Assembly (NCBI RefSeq): GCF_900199205.1
Contig: NZ_OBMJ01000001.1
Coordinates: 3,909,001 to 3,973,000, forward strand
Length of the DNA stretch: 64,000 bases
Direction of reading: 5' to 3'
DNA from: Streptomyces sp. 1331.2
Lineage (GTDB): Bacteria > Actinomycetota > Actinomycetes > Streptomycetales > Streptomycetaceae
Shown here: piece after piece, positions 42,440 to 51,231 of the stretch
Layout of the letters: every line of letters begins with the position of its first letter
How positions within the stretch are numbered: the first letter of the stretch is position 1
The notes under the pieces: generated by a model
What the model saw: only the letters and a program-made list of their open reading frames with translations
Database searches by the model: none
Told to the model about the DNA's origin: nothing
Translations under genes and position numbers: made by a program

Positions 42440-43057
42440 TCAGTCCTGGAAGCCCAGCTCGGCGAGGGCCCGGTCGATCCGGGCGCGGTGCGCGGCCTCC
42501 CAGTCGTCCAGGGTCTCGCCGGCCTCCTTGGCCAGCTTCGCCCGGGCCGCCGCCAGGACCCGCTCCCGGTCGGCGGCGGGCACCACCACCACGCCCTCCT
42601 CGTCGGCCACCACGACGTCGCCGGGCGCGACCCGCACACCGCCGCAGCGCACCTCGGCGCCGTGCGTGCCCAGCGCGTCCTTCGCCCCGGGGATCGGGAT
42701 CACCCCGCGGGCGACGACCGGGAAACCCAGCTCCCGCACCTCGCCGAGGTCGCGGATCAGGCCGTCGGCCACGAAGGCCGCCACGCCCCGGCGCTGCGCC
42801 ACGGCACACACGTTGCCGCCGGCCAGCGCGTAGTCGAGGTCGCCGGACTCGACCACGATCACCGATCCGGGCTCGGCCCGGTGGATCGCCGCGTGCAGCA
42901 TCAGGTTGTCGCCGGGCGGGCACTGCACGGTGAAGGCCGGTCCGGCCACCCGGGGCATCCCGGCCCAGAGCGGGCGCATGCCGATGTCCATGACCCGGTC
43001 GCGGCCCAGGACATCGGCCAGGGTGGTGGTGGGAATGTCCTTGAATTCCGTGTCCAT
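42440..43057 (-). CDS. RraA-like protein (HMG/oxaloacetate aldolase family)
   Basis: This 205-residue protein of the RraA/MenG fold begins MDTEFKDIPTTTLADVLGRD. Family motifs are GPAFTVQCPPGDNLMLHAAI, AAFVADGLIRDLGEV with the substrate-binding Arg-Asp, and GDVVVADEEGVVVVP. Class II HMG/CHA aldolases with this fold cleave 4-hydroxy-4-methyl-2-oxoglutarate and decarboxylate oxaloacetate. I chose ATG 43057 with GAGGA before it. It converges on the PEP mutase-like gene and diverges from nth. Confidence 0.82.
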   Translation of the reverse strand: MDTEFKDIPTTTLADVLGRDRVMDIGMRPLWAGMPRVAGPAFTVQCPPGDNLMLHAAIHRAEPGSVIVVESGDLDYALAGGNVCAVAQRRGVAAFVADGLIRDLGEVRELGFPVVARGVIPIPGAKDALGTHGAEVRCGGVRVAPGDVVVADEEGVVVVPAADRERVLAAARAKLAKEAGETLDDWEAAHRARIDRALAELGFQD

Positions 43058-43246
43058 GCGTCCTCGCCATTCGTTCGTCGGTTCGTCGGTTCGTCGGAAG
43101 ACTAGTGACCTTGAGGTCGGTCGCCCCGGCCGAGGGCGTCGGTCGACTGCTTCGCCGCCCCGCCATCGGACAACACGCCCTGGCCAGAACCACTTTCCGT
43201 ACGTGATCACTCCCGAGCCGCCCGCCCGTCGGCGTAGCCTTCGTGC

Positions 43247-44203
43247 ATGGCAGAGAGCAAGGTCCGGAAAGCGGCGGCGCCGAAGGCCGAGCCGGCGGTG
43301 AAGATGCCGGCGGTGACGAAGGCGGCGGTGAAGAAGCCGGCGGCGAAGAAGGCGGCAGCGGAGAAGCCGGCGAGCAGGCCCGCCGTGCGGCCGAGGAAGC
43401 CCGAGTCGCACCTGGCGATGGTGCGTCGGGCCCGGAGGATCAACCGCGAGTTGGCGGAGCTGTACCCGTACGCGCACCCGGAGCTGGACTTCGAGAACCC
43501 CTTCCAACTGCTGGTGGCCACCGTGCTGTCGGCGCAGACCACCGACCTGCGGGTGAACCAGACCACCCCGGCGCTGTTCGCCGCGTACCCGACGCCGGAG
43601 GACATGGCGGCGGCGAACCCGGAGGAGCTGGAGGAGATCATCCGCCCGACCGGCTTCTTCCGGAACAAGGCGAAGGCGCTGATCGGCCTCTCGGTCGCGC
43701 TGCGCGACGAGTTCGGCGGCGAGGTCCCGGGCCGTCTGGCCGACCTGGTGACCCTGCCCGGCGTCGGCCGCAAGACCGCCAACGTCGTCCTGGGCAACGC
43801 CTTCGGCGTCCCCGGCATCACGGTCGACACCCACTTCGGCCGACTGGCCCGGCGGTTCGGCTGGACGGCCGAGGAGGACCCGGTGAAGGTCGAGGCGGCC
43901 GTCGCCGAGATCTTCCCGAAGTCGGAGTGGACGATGCTCTCGCACCGCGTGGTCTTCCACGGCCGCCGGATCTGCCACTCCCAGAAGCCCGCCTGCGGCG
44001 CCTGCCCGATCGCGCCGCTCTGCCCCGCCTACGGCGAGGGCGTGACCGACCCGGAGCAGGCCCGCAAGCTGCTCAAGTACGAAATGGGCGGACAGCCCGG
44101 CCAGCGGCTGAAGCCGCCGGCGGACTTCCCCGGCGAGGCGGCCGCCCGTGCCGACGCCGCCGCCCACCACGGGCAGGTCGCGGACCTGGCGGTGGGCGCA
44201 TGA
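43247..44203 (+). CDS. nth: Endonuclease III with a histone-like tail
   Basis: This 318-residue base-excision glycosylase/AP lyase acts on oxidised pyrimidines. It has the helix-hairpin-helix [14 protein letters not shown] with catalytic Lys176, Asp194 in VDTHFGRL, and a 4Fe-4S cluster with Cys243, 250, 253 and 259. It carries an N-terminal extension of about 50 residues rich in Lys and Ala with PAAKK/VKKP units, like histone H1 tails, and an Ala-rich C-terminal tail. Its TGA overlaps the ATG of the NUDIX gene. Confidence 0.93.
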   Translation: MAESKVRKAAAPKAEPAVKMPAVTKAAVKKPAAKKAAAEKPASRPAVRPRKPESHLAMVRRARRINRELAELYPYAHPELDFENPFQLLVATVLSAQTTDLRVNQTTPALFAAYPTPEDMAAANPEELEEIIRPTGFFRNKAKALIGLSVALRDEFGGEVPGRLADLVTLPGVGRKTANVVLGNAFGVPGITVDTHFGRLARRFGWTAEEDPVKVEAAVAEIFPKSEWTMLSHRVVFHGRRICHSQKPACGACPIAPLCPAYGEGVTDPEQARKLLKYEMGGQPGQRLKPPADFPGEAAARADAAAHHGQVADLAVGA

Positions 44204-44934
44204 GCGAGCGGGTCATCGAGCGGGACGACCTGCCGACCTGGCTGGAGCCGGTCCGGGTGGCGGCCGAGCGGGTGCTGCCGGAGCAGCTGAGCCGCTTCCT
44301 GCCGCCGCCCGACGGCGGCCGCGCGGCGGCGGTGCTGATGCTGTTCGGCGAGGGCCCGGAGGGCCCGGACCTGCTGCTGATCGAGCGGGCCCGTTCGCTG
44401 CGTTCGCACGCCGGCCAGCCGTCCTTCCCGGGCGGTGCGCTGGATCCGGAGGACGGCGACCCGGACGGCCCGGGCCCGATCGCGGCGGCGCTGCGCGAGG
44501 CCTGGGAGGAGACCGGCCTGGACCCGGCCGGGGTGCAGGTGTTCGCGGCGCTGCCCCGGCTGTACATCCCGGTCAGCCGCTTCGTGGTGACCCCGGTGCT
44601 CGGCTGGTGGCGCGAGGAGTCGCCGGTGCGCCCGGTGGACGCGGGCGAGACCGGCGCGGTGTTCCGGGTGCCGATCGCCGATCTGGCCGACCCGGCGAAC
44701 CGGGTGCGGCTGCGCCATCCGTCCGGCCACGTCGGCCCGGCCTTCGCGGTCGCCGGACGGCTGGTCTGGGGTTTCACCGCCGGGGTGATCGACCGGGTGC
44801 TGCACCACAGCGGCCTGGAGGTGCCCTGGGATCCGTCCCGGATCGTCGACCTCTCGGACGAGGCGCTCGCCCTCGTCCAGGGCGACCTCGAACACTCCCG
44901 GGTGCTGCCGGGCGGCGACGCCGGCACCGTGTGA
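44200..44934 (+). CDS. NUDIX hydrolase, CoA pyrophosphatase type
   Basis: This 244-residue hydrolase has the CoA-type signature [20 protein letters not shown] followed by GG and the Nudix box [16 protein letters not shown]. It likely cleaves CoA or related pyrophosphates. It begins [10 protein letters not shown] by ATGA overlap with nth. These first codons resemble the repeat unit at 38417-38565 (see findings). M. tuberculosis Rv3672c occupies the same place next to marP. Confidence 0.88.
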   Translation: MSERVIERDDLPTWLEPVRVAAERVLPEQLSRFLPPPDGGRAAAVLMLFGEGPEGPDLLLIERARSLRSHAGQPSFPGGALDPEDGDPDGPGPIAAALREAWEETGLDPAGVQVFAALPRLYIPVSRFVVTPVLGWWREESPVRPVDAGETGAVFRVPIADLADPANRVRLRHPSGHVGPAFAVAGRLVWGFTAGVIDRVLHHSGLEVPWDPSRIVDLSDEALALVQGDLEHSRVLPGGDAGTV

Positions 44935-44980
44935 ACGGCCGTCGGCGCATCCGGCTCGCGGGCCGTGGGAGGGTGTCGGA

Positions 44981-46165
44981 GTGAACGTCCTGGATGTCCT
45001 GCTGATCCTCGCCGCCGTGGGATTCGCCGTGTCGGGCTACCGGCAGGGCTTCGTGGTCGGGGTCCTGTCGCTGGTCGGCTTCCTCGGCGGCGGGCTGCTG
45101 GCCGTCGAGCTGCTGCCGCTGCTGCTCGACCACCTCAGCCCCGGTACGACGGCCTCGGTGGTGGCCGTGGTGGTGGTGATCGTCCTGGCCGCGGTCGGCC
45201 AGGCGATCACCGCGCACTTCGGCTGGAAGCTGCGCGGCCACATCGACCGTCGCCCGGCCCGGGTACTGGACGCCTCGGGCGGCGCGGTGGTGAACGTGGT
45301 CTCGATGCTGCTGGTGGCCTGGCTGATCGGCTCGGCGCTCGCCGGGGCCTCGCTGCCGACGGTCTCCAAGCAGGTCCGTTCCTCGGCGATCCTGGGCGGG
45401 GTGCAGAACGCGCTGCCCTCCGACGCCCCGAACTGGTTCTCGGACTTCTCCAAGGTGCTCGCCCGCAACGGCTTCCCGCAGGTCTTCAACCCCTTCGAGC
45501 ACGAGCCGATCACCCAGGTCGACACCCCGGACCCGGCGCTGGCCGCCAGCCCGGCGGTGGCGCGGGCCCGGCAGAGCCTGGTCAAGGTGGTCGGCACGGC
45601 GACCTCCTGCGGCAAGACCCTGGAGGGCAGCGGCTTCGTCTTCGCCCCGCACCGGGTGATGACCAACGCCCACGTGGTCGGCGGGGTCAACGAGCCGACC
45701 GTGCAGATCGGCGGCGTCGGCCAGCTGTACGACGCCACGGTGGTCCGCTACGACTGGCAGCGCGACATCGCCGTCCTGGACGTGCCCAAGCTGAACGCGC
45801 CCGCGCTGACCTTCGCGGGCGAGGCGAAGACCAACGACAGCGCGATCGTGGCCGGCTTCCCGGAGAACGGCGCCTTCAACGTCCAGCCGGCCCGCATCCG
45901 CGGTCGGATCCAGGCCAACGGCCCGGACATCTACCATCGCGGCCAGGTGATGCGCGACGTCTACTCGGTGCGCTCGGTGGTCCGCCAGGGCAACAGCGGC
46001 GGCCCGCTGCTCACCCCGGACGGCCAGGTGTACGGCGTGGTGTTCGCCAAGTCGCTGGACAGCGCCGACACCGGGTACGTGCTGACCGCGGCCGAGGTGC
46101 GCGAGGACGTCCAGCAGGGCGGCGCCGCGACCGCCCGGGTGGACACCCAGGGTTGCGCGCTCTGA
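44981..46165 (+). CDS. marP: MarP-type membrane serine protease
   Basis: This 394-residue protein has four CvpA-like membrane helices (about 4-125) and an extracytoplasmic trypsin-like domain. The triad is His231 (TNAHVV), Asp262 (QRDIAVL) and Ser339 (GNSGGPL). Cys210 and the Cys of the C-terminal QGCAL match the disulfide pair of M. tuberculosis MarP (Rv3671c), a protease needed for acid resistance. It lies directly after the NUDIX gene, as in Mycobacterium. A role in envelope or acid stress is inferred from the homologue. Confidence 0.88.
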   Translation: MNVLDVLLILAAVGFAVSGYRQGFVVGVLSLVGFLGGGLLAVELLPLLLDHLSPGTTASVVAVVVVIVLAAVGQAITAHFGWKLRGHIDRRPARVLDASGGAVVNVVSMLLVAWLIGSALAGASLPTVSKQVRSSAILGGVQNALPSDAPNWFSDFSKVLARNGFPQVFNPFEHEPITQVDTPDPALAASPAVARARQSLVKVVGTATSCGKTLEGSGFVFAPHRVMTNAHVVGGVNEPTVQIGGVGQLYDATVVRYDWQRDIAVLDVPKLNAPALTFAGEAKTNDSAIVAGFPENGAFNVQPARIRGRIQANGPDIYHRGQVMRDVYSVRSVVRQGNSGGPLLTPDGQVYGVVFAKSLDSADTGYVLTAAEVREDVQQGGAATARVDTQGCAL

Positions 46166-46167
46166 CC

Positions 46168-46311
46168 GGAACCGCCCCGTCCCCGCTCGCCGACACCTCG
46201 GCCGGAACCGCCCCGTCCCCGCTCGCCGACACCTCGGCCGGAACCGCCCCGTCCCCGCTCGCCGACACCTCGGCCGGAACCGCCCCGCCTCCGCCCGCCG
46301 ACACCTCGGCC
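46168..46311. repeat. Four 36-bp tandem repeats after marP
   Basis: Copies begin at 46168, 46204, 46240 and 46276 (the last diverged), plus a partial fifth at 46312. Each begins GGAACCGCCCCGTCCCCGCT. The array starts 3 bases after the marP stop. The period of 36 is a multiple of three, so every frame repeats, but no gene is claimed there. Confidence 0.85.
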
Positions 46312-46436
46312 GGAAACGCTCTGTCCGACATCCGTCGTGCCGTCAGCCGGCCCTGGTAGCCTCGGCCGCGCTCACCCGTTCGGCTCAACCGGGCGCCGTC
46401 CCGGAGTGGGCTTCACGGGGAGGTCGTGGCAGTCCG

Positions 46437-47135
46437 ATGATGGGTCATTCGCACGCGGTGAGCGGGGCGATGCTGTACGCGGCGTCGGCCCCCTTCCTGC
46501 CCCCGCTGCTGCTGCACACCACGCTGCAGCCGGCGGACATCCTGATGGGCACGGTGCTGTGCGCGGGCGCGGCGCTGCTGCCGGACCTCGACCACCACGA
46601 CGGCTCGATCGCCAACTTCCTGGGCCCGGTCTCCAAGCTGCTCTGCCGCTTCGTGGCTTGGGCCTCCGGAGGCCACCGGCACGCCACCCACTCGCTGCTG
46701 TTCGTCGCCCTGATGGGCGGCGGCACCTGGGCGGGCGTCACCTTCCTGGGCCGCAACTTCACGCTGGCGCTGACCTTCGTCCTGCTGGCACTCGCCATCC
46801 GCGCGCTGCGGCTCTGCCCGCCGAGCAACGGACCGGAGGCGTGGATCACCGTCATGGGCCTGGCCGCGCTCGGCACCTTCGGGATGAACACCTGGATGCC
46901 CAACGCGCCGGGCTGGCTGCCGTACGCGGTGGGGCTGGGCACGCTGGCGCACCTGCTCGGCGACTGCCTGACGAAGAAGGGCGCGCCGCTGCTCTGGCCG
47001 CACAAGGAGCGCTACGAGATCGTGCTGATCAAGCGCAGCGGCAACAGCGTGGAGACCAAGGTGCTGGTGCCGATCATGTCGGTGGCGACCTTCGTGCTGC
47101 TCTGGTTCACCGCACTGTCGCCGATCACCAACTGA
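46437..47135 (+). CDS. Membrane-bound metal-dependent hydrolase (YdjM/DUF457 type)
   Basis: This 232-residue integral membrane protein belongs to the YdjM/LexA-regulated hydrolase type. Metal-ligand candidates are in MGHSHAVSG, LLPDLDHHDG, GGHRHATHS and LGDCLTKKG. About six membrane helices. The two adjacent ATGs (46437, 46440) follow GGGGAGG. Substrate unknown. The family is often linked to DNA damage or phospholipid turnover, but nothing here shows which. Confidence 0.85.
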   Translation: MMGHSHAVSGAMLYAASAPFLPPLLLHTTLQPADILMGTVLCAGAALLPDLDHHDGSIANFLGPVSKLLCRFVAWASGGHRHATHSLLFVALMGGGTWAGVTFLGRNFTLALTFVLLALAIRALRLCPPSNGPEAWITVMGLAALGTFGMNTWMPNAPGWLPYAVGLGTLAHLLGDCLTKKGAPLLWPHKERYEIVLIKRSGNSVETKVLVPIMSVATFVLLWFTALSPITN

Positions 47136-47181
47136 CCTTCACCGTCCGACCTTCACCGTCCGACGACCGCGGCGCGGGGCC

Positions 47182-47391
47182 TCAGGTCTCGCGCCGCAGT
47201 CGTGCGCCCACCCAGCGGGCGCGCCGGCCGAGGATGTGCGGGATGCCGAGCTGTCGCCGTTCCGCGCGCTGCCGGGGGTCGAGGCCGTCGAAGCCGAGGT
47301 CGTCCGCCCGGTCGGGGCGGTGGACGGAGCGCTGCGGGCTGTTCCGGCGTCGGCCGCGCGGGGCGACGCCGCGATCGGGCATCCAACTCAT
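47182..47391 (-). CDS. Small hypothetical protein (69 aa)
   Basis: A small basic protein begins MSWMPDRGVAPRGRRRNSPQ and includes DDLGFDGLDPRQRAERRQLG. Composition looks protein-like rather than random, but no strong ribosome site precedes the ATG. It is convergent with the YdjM-type gene. Kept as a possible gene only. Confidence 0.4.
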   Translation of the reverse strand: MSWMPDRGVAPRGRRRNSPQRSVHRPDRADDLGFDGLDPRQRAERRQLGIPHILGRRARWVGARLRRET

Positions 47392-47533
47392 ACCGGTATG
47401 GATGCCCCTGGGCCGGTGGGAGTAACCGCCCAGTCTCCCCGAACATGGCCTATGCGTTTGTCATATGAACGCAACATCAGGGGAGTTGGGTCTGCAGACC
47501 CGTCGTTCCGTTCCGCCGCCGGCCCACCCCGCG

Positions 47534-48559
47534 TCACTCCTTGTGAAGGCCGACCCAGTCCAGCAGCTCGGCCGTGAACTCCTCCGGCGCCTCCTCGTGC
47601 GGGAAGTGCCCGACCTCCGGCATCAGCCGCCAGCGGTACGGCGCCGCCACGTACTCACCGCCGCCGAGCGCGGTGCGCGACAGCAGCACCGGGTCCGCCG
47701 CGCCCTGGACGTGCAGGGTCGGCGCGGTGATCGGCTTCTTCATCCGCCGGGCGAACTGGATGCCGTCCGGCCGGGCCAACGACCGCAGCAGCCAGCGGTA
47801 AGGCTCGATCGAGCAGTGCGCCGTGCTGGGGATCTGGATCGCCTGCCGGTACGCGTGCACCGCGGCCTCGTCCAGGCCGTTCGGGCCGGTCCAGGAGGTC
47901 AGGTAGCGGCCGACCAGTTCGGCGTCGTCGGCCACCAGACGGCGTTCCGGTATCCACGGGCGCTGGAAGCCCAGCACGTGCTCGAAGGCGGCGAACTGGT
48001 GCCGGTCGGTCAGCAGCGCCCGGCGCAGGTCCCGCGGGTGCGCGGCGGAGACCACCGTCAGGCTCTGGATCACGGACGGGCGCATCACCGCCGCCACCCA
48101 GGCCAGGGTGCCGCCCGAGGCGTGCCCGACCAGGTGCGCCCGGCGCTCCCCGAGCGAGCGGATCACCCCGGTGATGTCCAGCGCGAGGTTGCCCGGGTCG
48201 TAGCCGCGCGGGGTGCGGTCGCTGCCGCCGATGCCCCGCAGGTCCAGTGCCACCGCCCGGTATCCGGCCTCGGCGAGCGCGGTCAGCTGGTGGCGCCAGG
48301 CCCACCAGTACTCCGGCCAGCCGTGCACCAGCAGCACCAGTGGACCCGAGCCCAGCTCCGCGATGTGGAAGCGGGCGCCGTTGGCCGCCAGGTCGCGGTG
48401 CGTCCACGGGCCGGCCTGCCGGATGCTCCACGGCTCCGCGGCCGCAGCGGCCCCCGTGGCCGCCGTGGCCGCCGCGTCGGGCGCTTCGGCGTCGGGGCCG
48501 GAGGCGGGGCCGGAAACGGCGGACGGCTGCGCGGGCACGGGCTTCTGGTCAAGCGGCAT
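47534..48559 (-). CDS. Alpha/beta hydrolase (EphE-like) with unusual nucleophile elbow
   Basis: This 341-residue alpha/beta hydrolase sits where M. tuberculosis has ephE (Rv3670) beside marP. Family motifs are VLLVHGWPEYWWAWRHQL (oxyanion loop HGWP at 79-82), DLRGIGGSDRT, and His in GHFPHEE. The nucleophile elbow reads GHASGG (145-150): the position usually holding Asp or Ser is Ala147, with Ser148 next to it. The N-terminal 40 residues are low complexity. Epoxide hydrolase activity is doubtful without testing. Confidence 0.82.
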   Translation of the reverse strand: MPLDQKPVPAQPSAVSGPASGPDAEAPDAAATAATGAAAAAEPWSIRQAGPWTHRDLAANGARFHIAELGSGPLVLLVHGWPEYWWAWRHQLTALAEAGYRAVALDLRGIGGSDRTPRGYDPGNLALDITGVIRSLGERRAHLVGHASGGTLAWVAAVMRPSVIQSLTVVSAAHPRDLRRALLTDRHQFAAFEHVLGFQRPWIPERRLVADDAELVGRYLTSWTGPNGLDEAAVHAYRQAIQIPSTAHCSIEPYRWLLRSLARPDGIQFARRMKKPITAPTLHVQGAADPVLLSRTALGGGEYVAAPYRWRLMPEVGHFPHEEAPEEFTAELLDWVGLHKE

Positions 48560-48651
48560 ACCGAGAGCGTGTCACATCCGTGCGCCGGACACGTGCCCGG
48601 CACTCACTGTCGGCGGGTCCGGGCGCTCGCCCGGCCCGGGCCGCCGGCCGG

Positions 48652-49128
48652 TTACGGGATGCGGCCCAGGGCCCGGTCGATCTCCTCCTTGGTGGCCGGG
48701 CGGGGCCGGGCGTTCTTCAGCACGTCGGCGGTCTTCTGGGCGCCCTCGATGGTGCGGACGGGCTTCTCGATCTTCTTGAACGAGCGGAACGCCAGCAGCC
48801 CGAGCAGCACCGCGAGCACCAGGTAGGCACCGGCCACGATCAGGAAGGACCAGCCCAGCGACAGGCCCAGCGCGTGGATGCCGAAGGCCGCCGCGGCGCT
48901 CAGCATCGGGATGGAGAAGAGCGCCACCACACCGGCGACCGCCAGCGAGACACCGCCGGACACGCCGCGCTTGACGTCCGCCCGGATCTCGGCCTTGGCG
49001 AGCGCGATCTCGTCGTGGACCAGTGCGGACAGGTCGGCGGTGGCCGCCGCGAACAGCTGCCCCACCGAACGCTCGCCCTCGTAGGGCGCCCGGCCGTTGC
49101 TGGACGGGTCTGCGGCTCCTGCGGGCAT
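48652..49128 (-). CDS. Phage holin-like (DUF1469) membrane protein
   Basis: This 158-residue protein has two membrane helices (about VSLAVAGVVALFSIPMLSAA and GWSFLIVAGAYLVLAVLLGL) between amphipathic cytoplasmic regions. That is the pattern of the Actinobacterial holin-superfamily III/DUF1469 proteins. I chose ATG 49128 with GGAGAA upstream. It keeps its place between the ephE-like gene and nhaA/acs, as Rv3669 does. It is not a phage gene here; function unknown. Confidence 0.82.
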   Translation of the reverse strand: MPAGAADPSSNGRAPYEGERSVGQLFAAATADLSALVHDEIALAKAEIRADVKRGVSGGVSLAVAGVVALFSIPMLSAAAAFGIHALGLSLGWSFLIVAGAYLVLAVLLGLLAFRSFKKIEKPVRTIEGAQKTADVLKNARPRPATKEEIDRALGRIP

Positions 49129-49429
49129 CAGCGGTTCTCCTCTGCGGCTGTGCGGCGTGACGCCGCCGCGGTGTGCGGTTCCGGGGCCGGTGGGGGGTCC
49201 GGAGGCGTCAGTGGATTGTCGACAGCTCAGAATCATGCCCCTACCGGTCAGTCGGACACCACTCCGGGGCCCCGCCGGAGGGACGTGTCCCGGCCACGGA
49301 CGGCCTCCGGAGGCTCTCGGAAGGGGGTCGGGGGTCGCCCGGGGCCGGGGAGCCCTCCTCGGGGTCCTGGCGCGCGGCCGTCTCCGGGCACGAAGCCGGC
49401 TCTTGGCGCGGGTCCGGCCGGAGGGGCCG
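49129..49429. other. Spacer with no identified feature
   Basis: About 300 bp between the holin-like start and the nhaA stop. No gene, RNA, or clear hairpin was recognised; it must contain the promoter of the holin-like gene. Confidence 0.5.
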
Positions 49430-50851
49430 TCAGCGTCCCGGCCCGGTACGGCCGCGGCCGCCGGGGCTCCCGGCGTCCCCGACCTCCCCGGCGGCCCCGT
49501 CGGGCAGCGGTCGCGCGGCGCCGGAGACCCGGGCCCGCCAGACCGGGTCGTCCTGCTGGTAGACGTCGGGGATCCCGTCCCCGTCCAGGTCCCGGTCCTC
49601 CTCCTCGCACAGCGCGCGGTAGTGCCGGTTGCGCAGCTTCAGCAGCACGGTGGCGATCGTCGCGCAGAGCAGTGAGCCGACCAGGACGGCGGTCTTGGCG
49701 CGTTCGGCGAGTGCCGGGTCGTCCGGGAAGGCCAGCTCGCTGATCAGCAGCGAGACGGTGAAGCCGATGCCCGCGAGCACCGAGACGGCCACCAGGTCGG
49801 CCCACTTGAGCCGAGGGTTCAGCTCGGCCCTGGTGAACCGGGCGGTCAGCCAGGTACCGCCGAATATGCCTACGGACTTGCCGACGAGCAGGCCGACCAC
49901 GATGCCGATCGGGGTGGCCTGGGTGAACACCTCGCGCAGCGCGGGGCCGGAGACGGCCACCCCGGCCGAGAACAGCGCGAAGACCGGGACGGCCAGTCCG
50001 GCCGAGAGCGGACGGGCCAGGTGCTCGATGTGCTCGCCGGGGGAGTGCTGCTCGTCGCCCTCCCGGTGGCAGCGCAGCATCAGGCCCATCGCGACGCCGG
50101 CCACCGTGGCGTGGATGCCGCTCTCGTGCATCAGTGCCCAGGTCACCACGGCCAGCGGCACGAACAGGTACCAGCCGTGCACCCCGCGCCGGTGCAGGAA
50201 CCAGAACAGCACCAGCCCGGCGAAGGCCAGCCCGAGCGCCCAGAACTTGATGCCGGAGCTGTAGAAGACCGCGATGATCAGGATCGCGATCAGGTCGTCG
50301 ACGACGGCCAGGGTCAGCAGGAAGGCGCGCAGCGCGGAGGGCAGGTGGCTGCCGACCACGGCGAGCACGCCGAGTGCGAAGGCGATGTCGGTGGCGGTCG
50401 GGATCGCCCAGCCGCCGGGGTGCCCGCCGCTGCCGGAGTTCACCAGGGCGAACAGGATCGCGGGCAGCGCGACGCCGCAGACGGCGGCGACGACGGGCAG
50501 CAGAGCGGCGCTCGGTGTGCGCAGCTCGCCCGCCACGAACTCGCGCTTGAGCTCGATCCCGGCGACGAAGAAGAAGATCGTCAGCAGCCCGTCCTTGGCC
50601 CAGGAGGCGAGGGACAGGTCGAGGTGCAGCGGGGCGGAGGGGCCGACGGTGTAGTCGAGCATGCTCTGGTAGGCGTGCGGCCAGACGTTGGCCCAGATCA
50701 GCGCGATCACGGCGGCGGCCAGCAGCAGGACGCCGCCGACCGTCTCGGTGCGCAGGGCGTCGGTGATGAAGGTCCGCTCGGGCAGTGACAGCCGGCCGAG
50801 GAACTGCCGGCGGCGGGTCGTCGGCTCCTGGACGGGCGGCTGGTCGGTCAC
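49430..50851 (-). CDS. nhaA: Na+/H+ antiporter NhaA with an acidic calcium-loop-like tail
   Basis: This 473-residue NhaA-family antiporter has the ion-binding pair Asp185-Asp186 in AVVDDLIAI and KREFVAGELR after helix II. Twelve membrane segments are expected. GTG 50851 follows GAGGAGG. The cytoplasmic C-terminal tail contains DRDLDGDGIPDVYQ, a DxDxDGxxxxxD pattern like calcium-binding EF-hand/thrombospondin type 3 loops, then a Pro/Gly-rich end. This tail might sense divalent cations. Not part of the mycobacterial block. Confidence 0.9.
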   Translation of the reverse strand: MTDQPPVQEPTTRRRQFLGRLSLPERTFITDALRTETVGGVLLLAAAVIALIWANVWPHAYQSMLDYTVGPSAPLHLDLSLASWAKDGLLTIFFFVAGIELKREFVAGELRTPSAALLPVVAAVCGVALPAILFALVNSGSGGHPGGWAIPTATDIAFALGVLAVVGSHLPSALRAFLLTLAVVDDLIAILIIAVFYSSGIKFWALGLAFAGLVLFWFLHRRGVHGWYLFVPLAVVTWALMHESGIHATVAGVAMGLMLRCHREGDEQHSPGEHIEHLARPLSAGLAVPVFALFSAGVAVSGPALREVFTQATPIGIVVGLLVGKSVGIFGGTWLTARFTRAELNPRLKWADLVAVSVLAGIGFTVSLLISELAFPDDPALAERAKTAVLVGSLLCATIATVLLKLRNRHYRALCEEEDRDLDGDGIPDVYQQDDPVWRARVSGAARPLPDGAAGEVGDAGSPGGRGRTGPGR

Positions 50852-51231
50852 GAGGGACCTCCTCGGGGGGCTGGGAGCGGCAACGGATGCACGGGTGGTG
50901 CAGTTGCCGACCAGACTTCCCGGCGCGCCCTGTGACGCCCGGATTCCTGCGGGAGGATCTTGATGCGTCCTTTGCAGTCTACCGGGACGTTCAGATGGCA
51001 GCCGGATCGTCCTGTTAAAGGACTTAAGCCCTGTGGGCCGGTTCTGCACTCCGGAGGAGCAGCCGCCCGCCCCCGAACGGCCTGCCGCCCGCTTCTTCGC
51101 CCTCTTCGCCCCTGCGCGCCCGGTCCGCCCTCGCCGACCGCGCACGGCCCCGTCAACCGGTGCCGGAAAGCGCGACGGCCGTGCCCCGGACGGTGGTCAC
51201 CGCCCGGGGCACGGCCGCCGGTTCAGCCTGC
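50852..51231. other. Spacer between nhaA and acs
   Basis: These 380 bp include a moderately A+T-rich patch (50940-51040) likely to hold the nhaA promoter, with a possible TAGACT -10 on the minus strand near 50980. The acs terminator lies at its right end. No gene is supported. Confidence 0.45.
51176..51217 (-). terminator. Terminator after acs
   Basis: A 14-bp stem CGGCCGTGCCCCGG with its complement, and an inner GGTG/CACC pair, 14 bases beyond the acs stop. Confidence 0.8.

Noticed and set aside
39511-42933. A 1140-codon plus-strand frame across crp, the ArsR-type gene and the PEP mutase gene
   Set aside because: It runs antisense or out of frame to three clear genes; an effect of G+C bias.
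48652-49128. Phage remnant suggested by the holin-like protein
   Set aside because: It belongs to a conserved chromosomal gene order shared with mycobacteria, with no phage neighbours.
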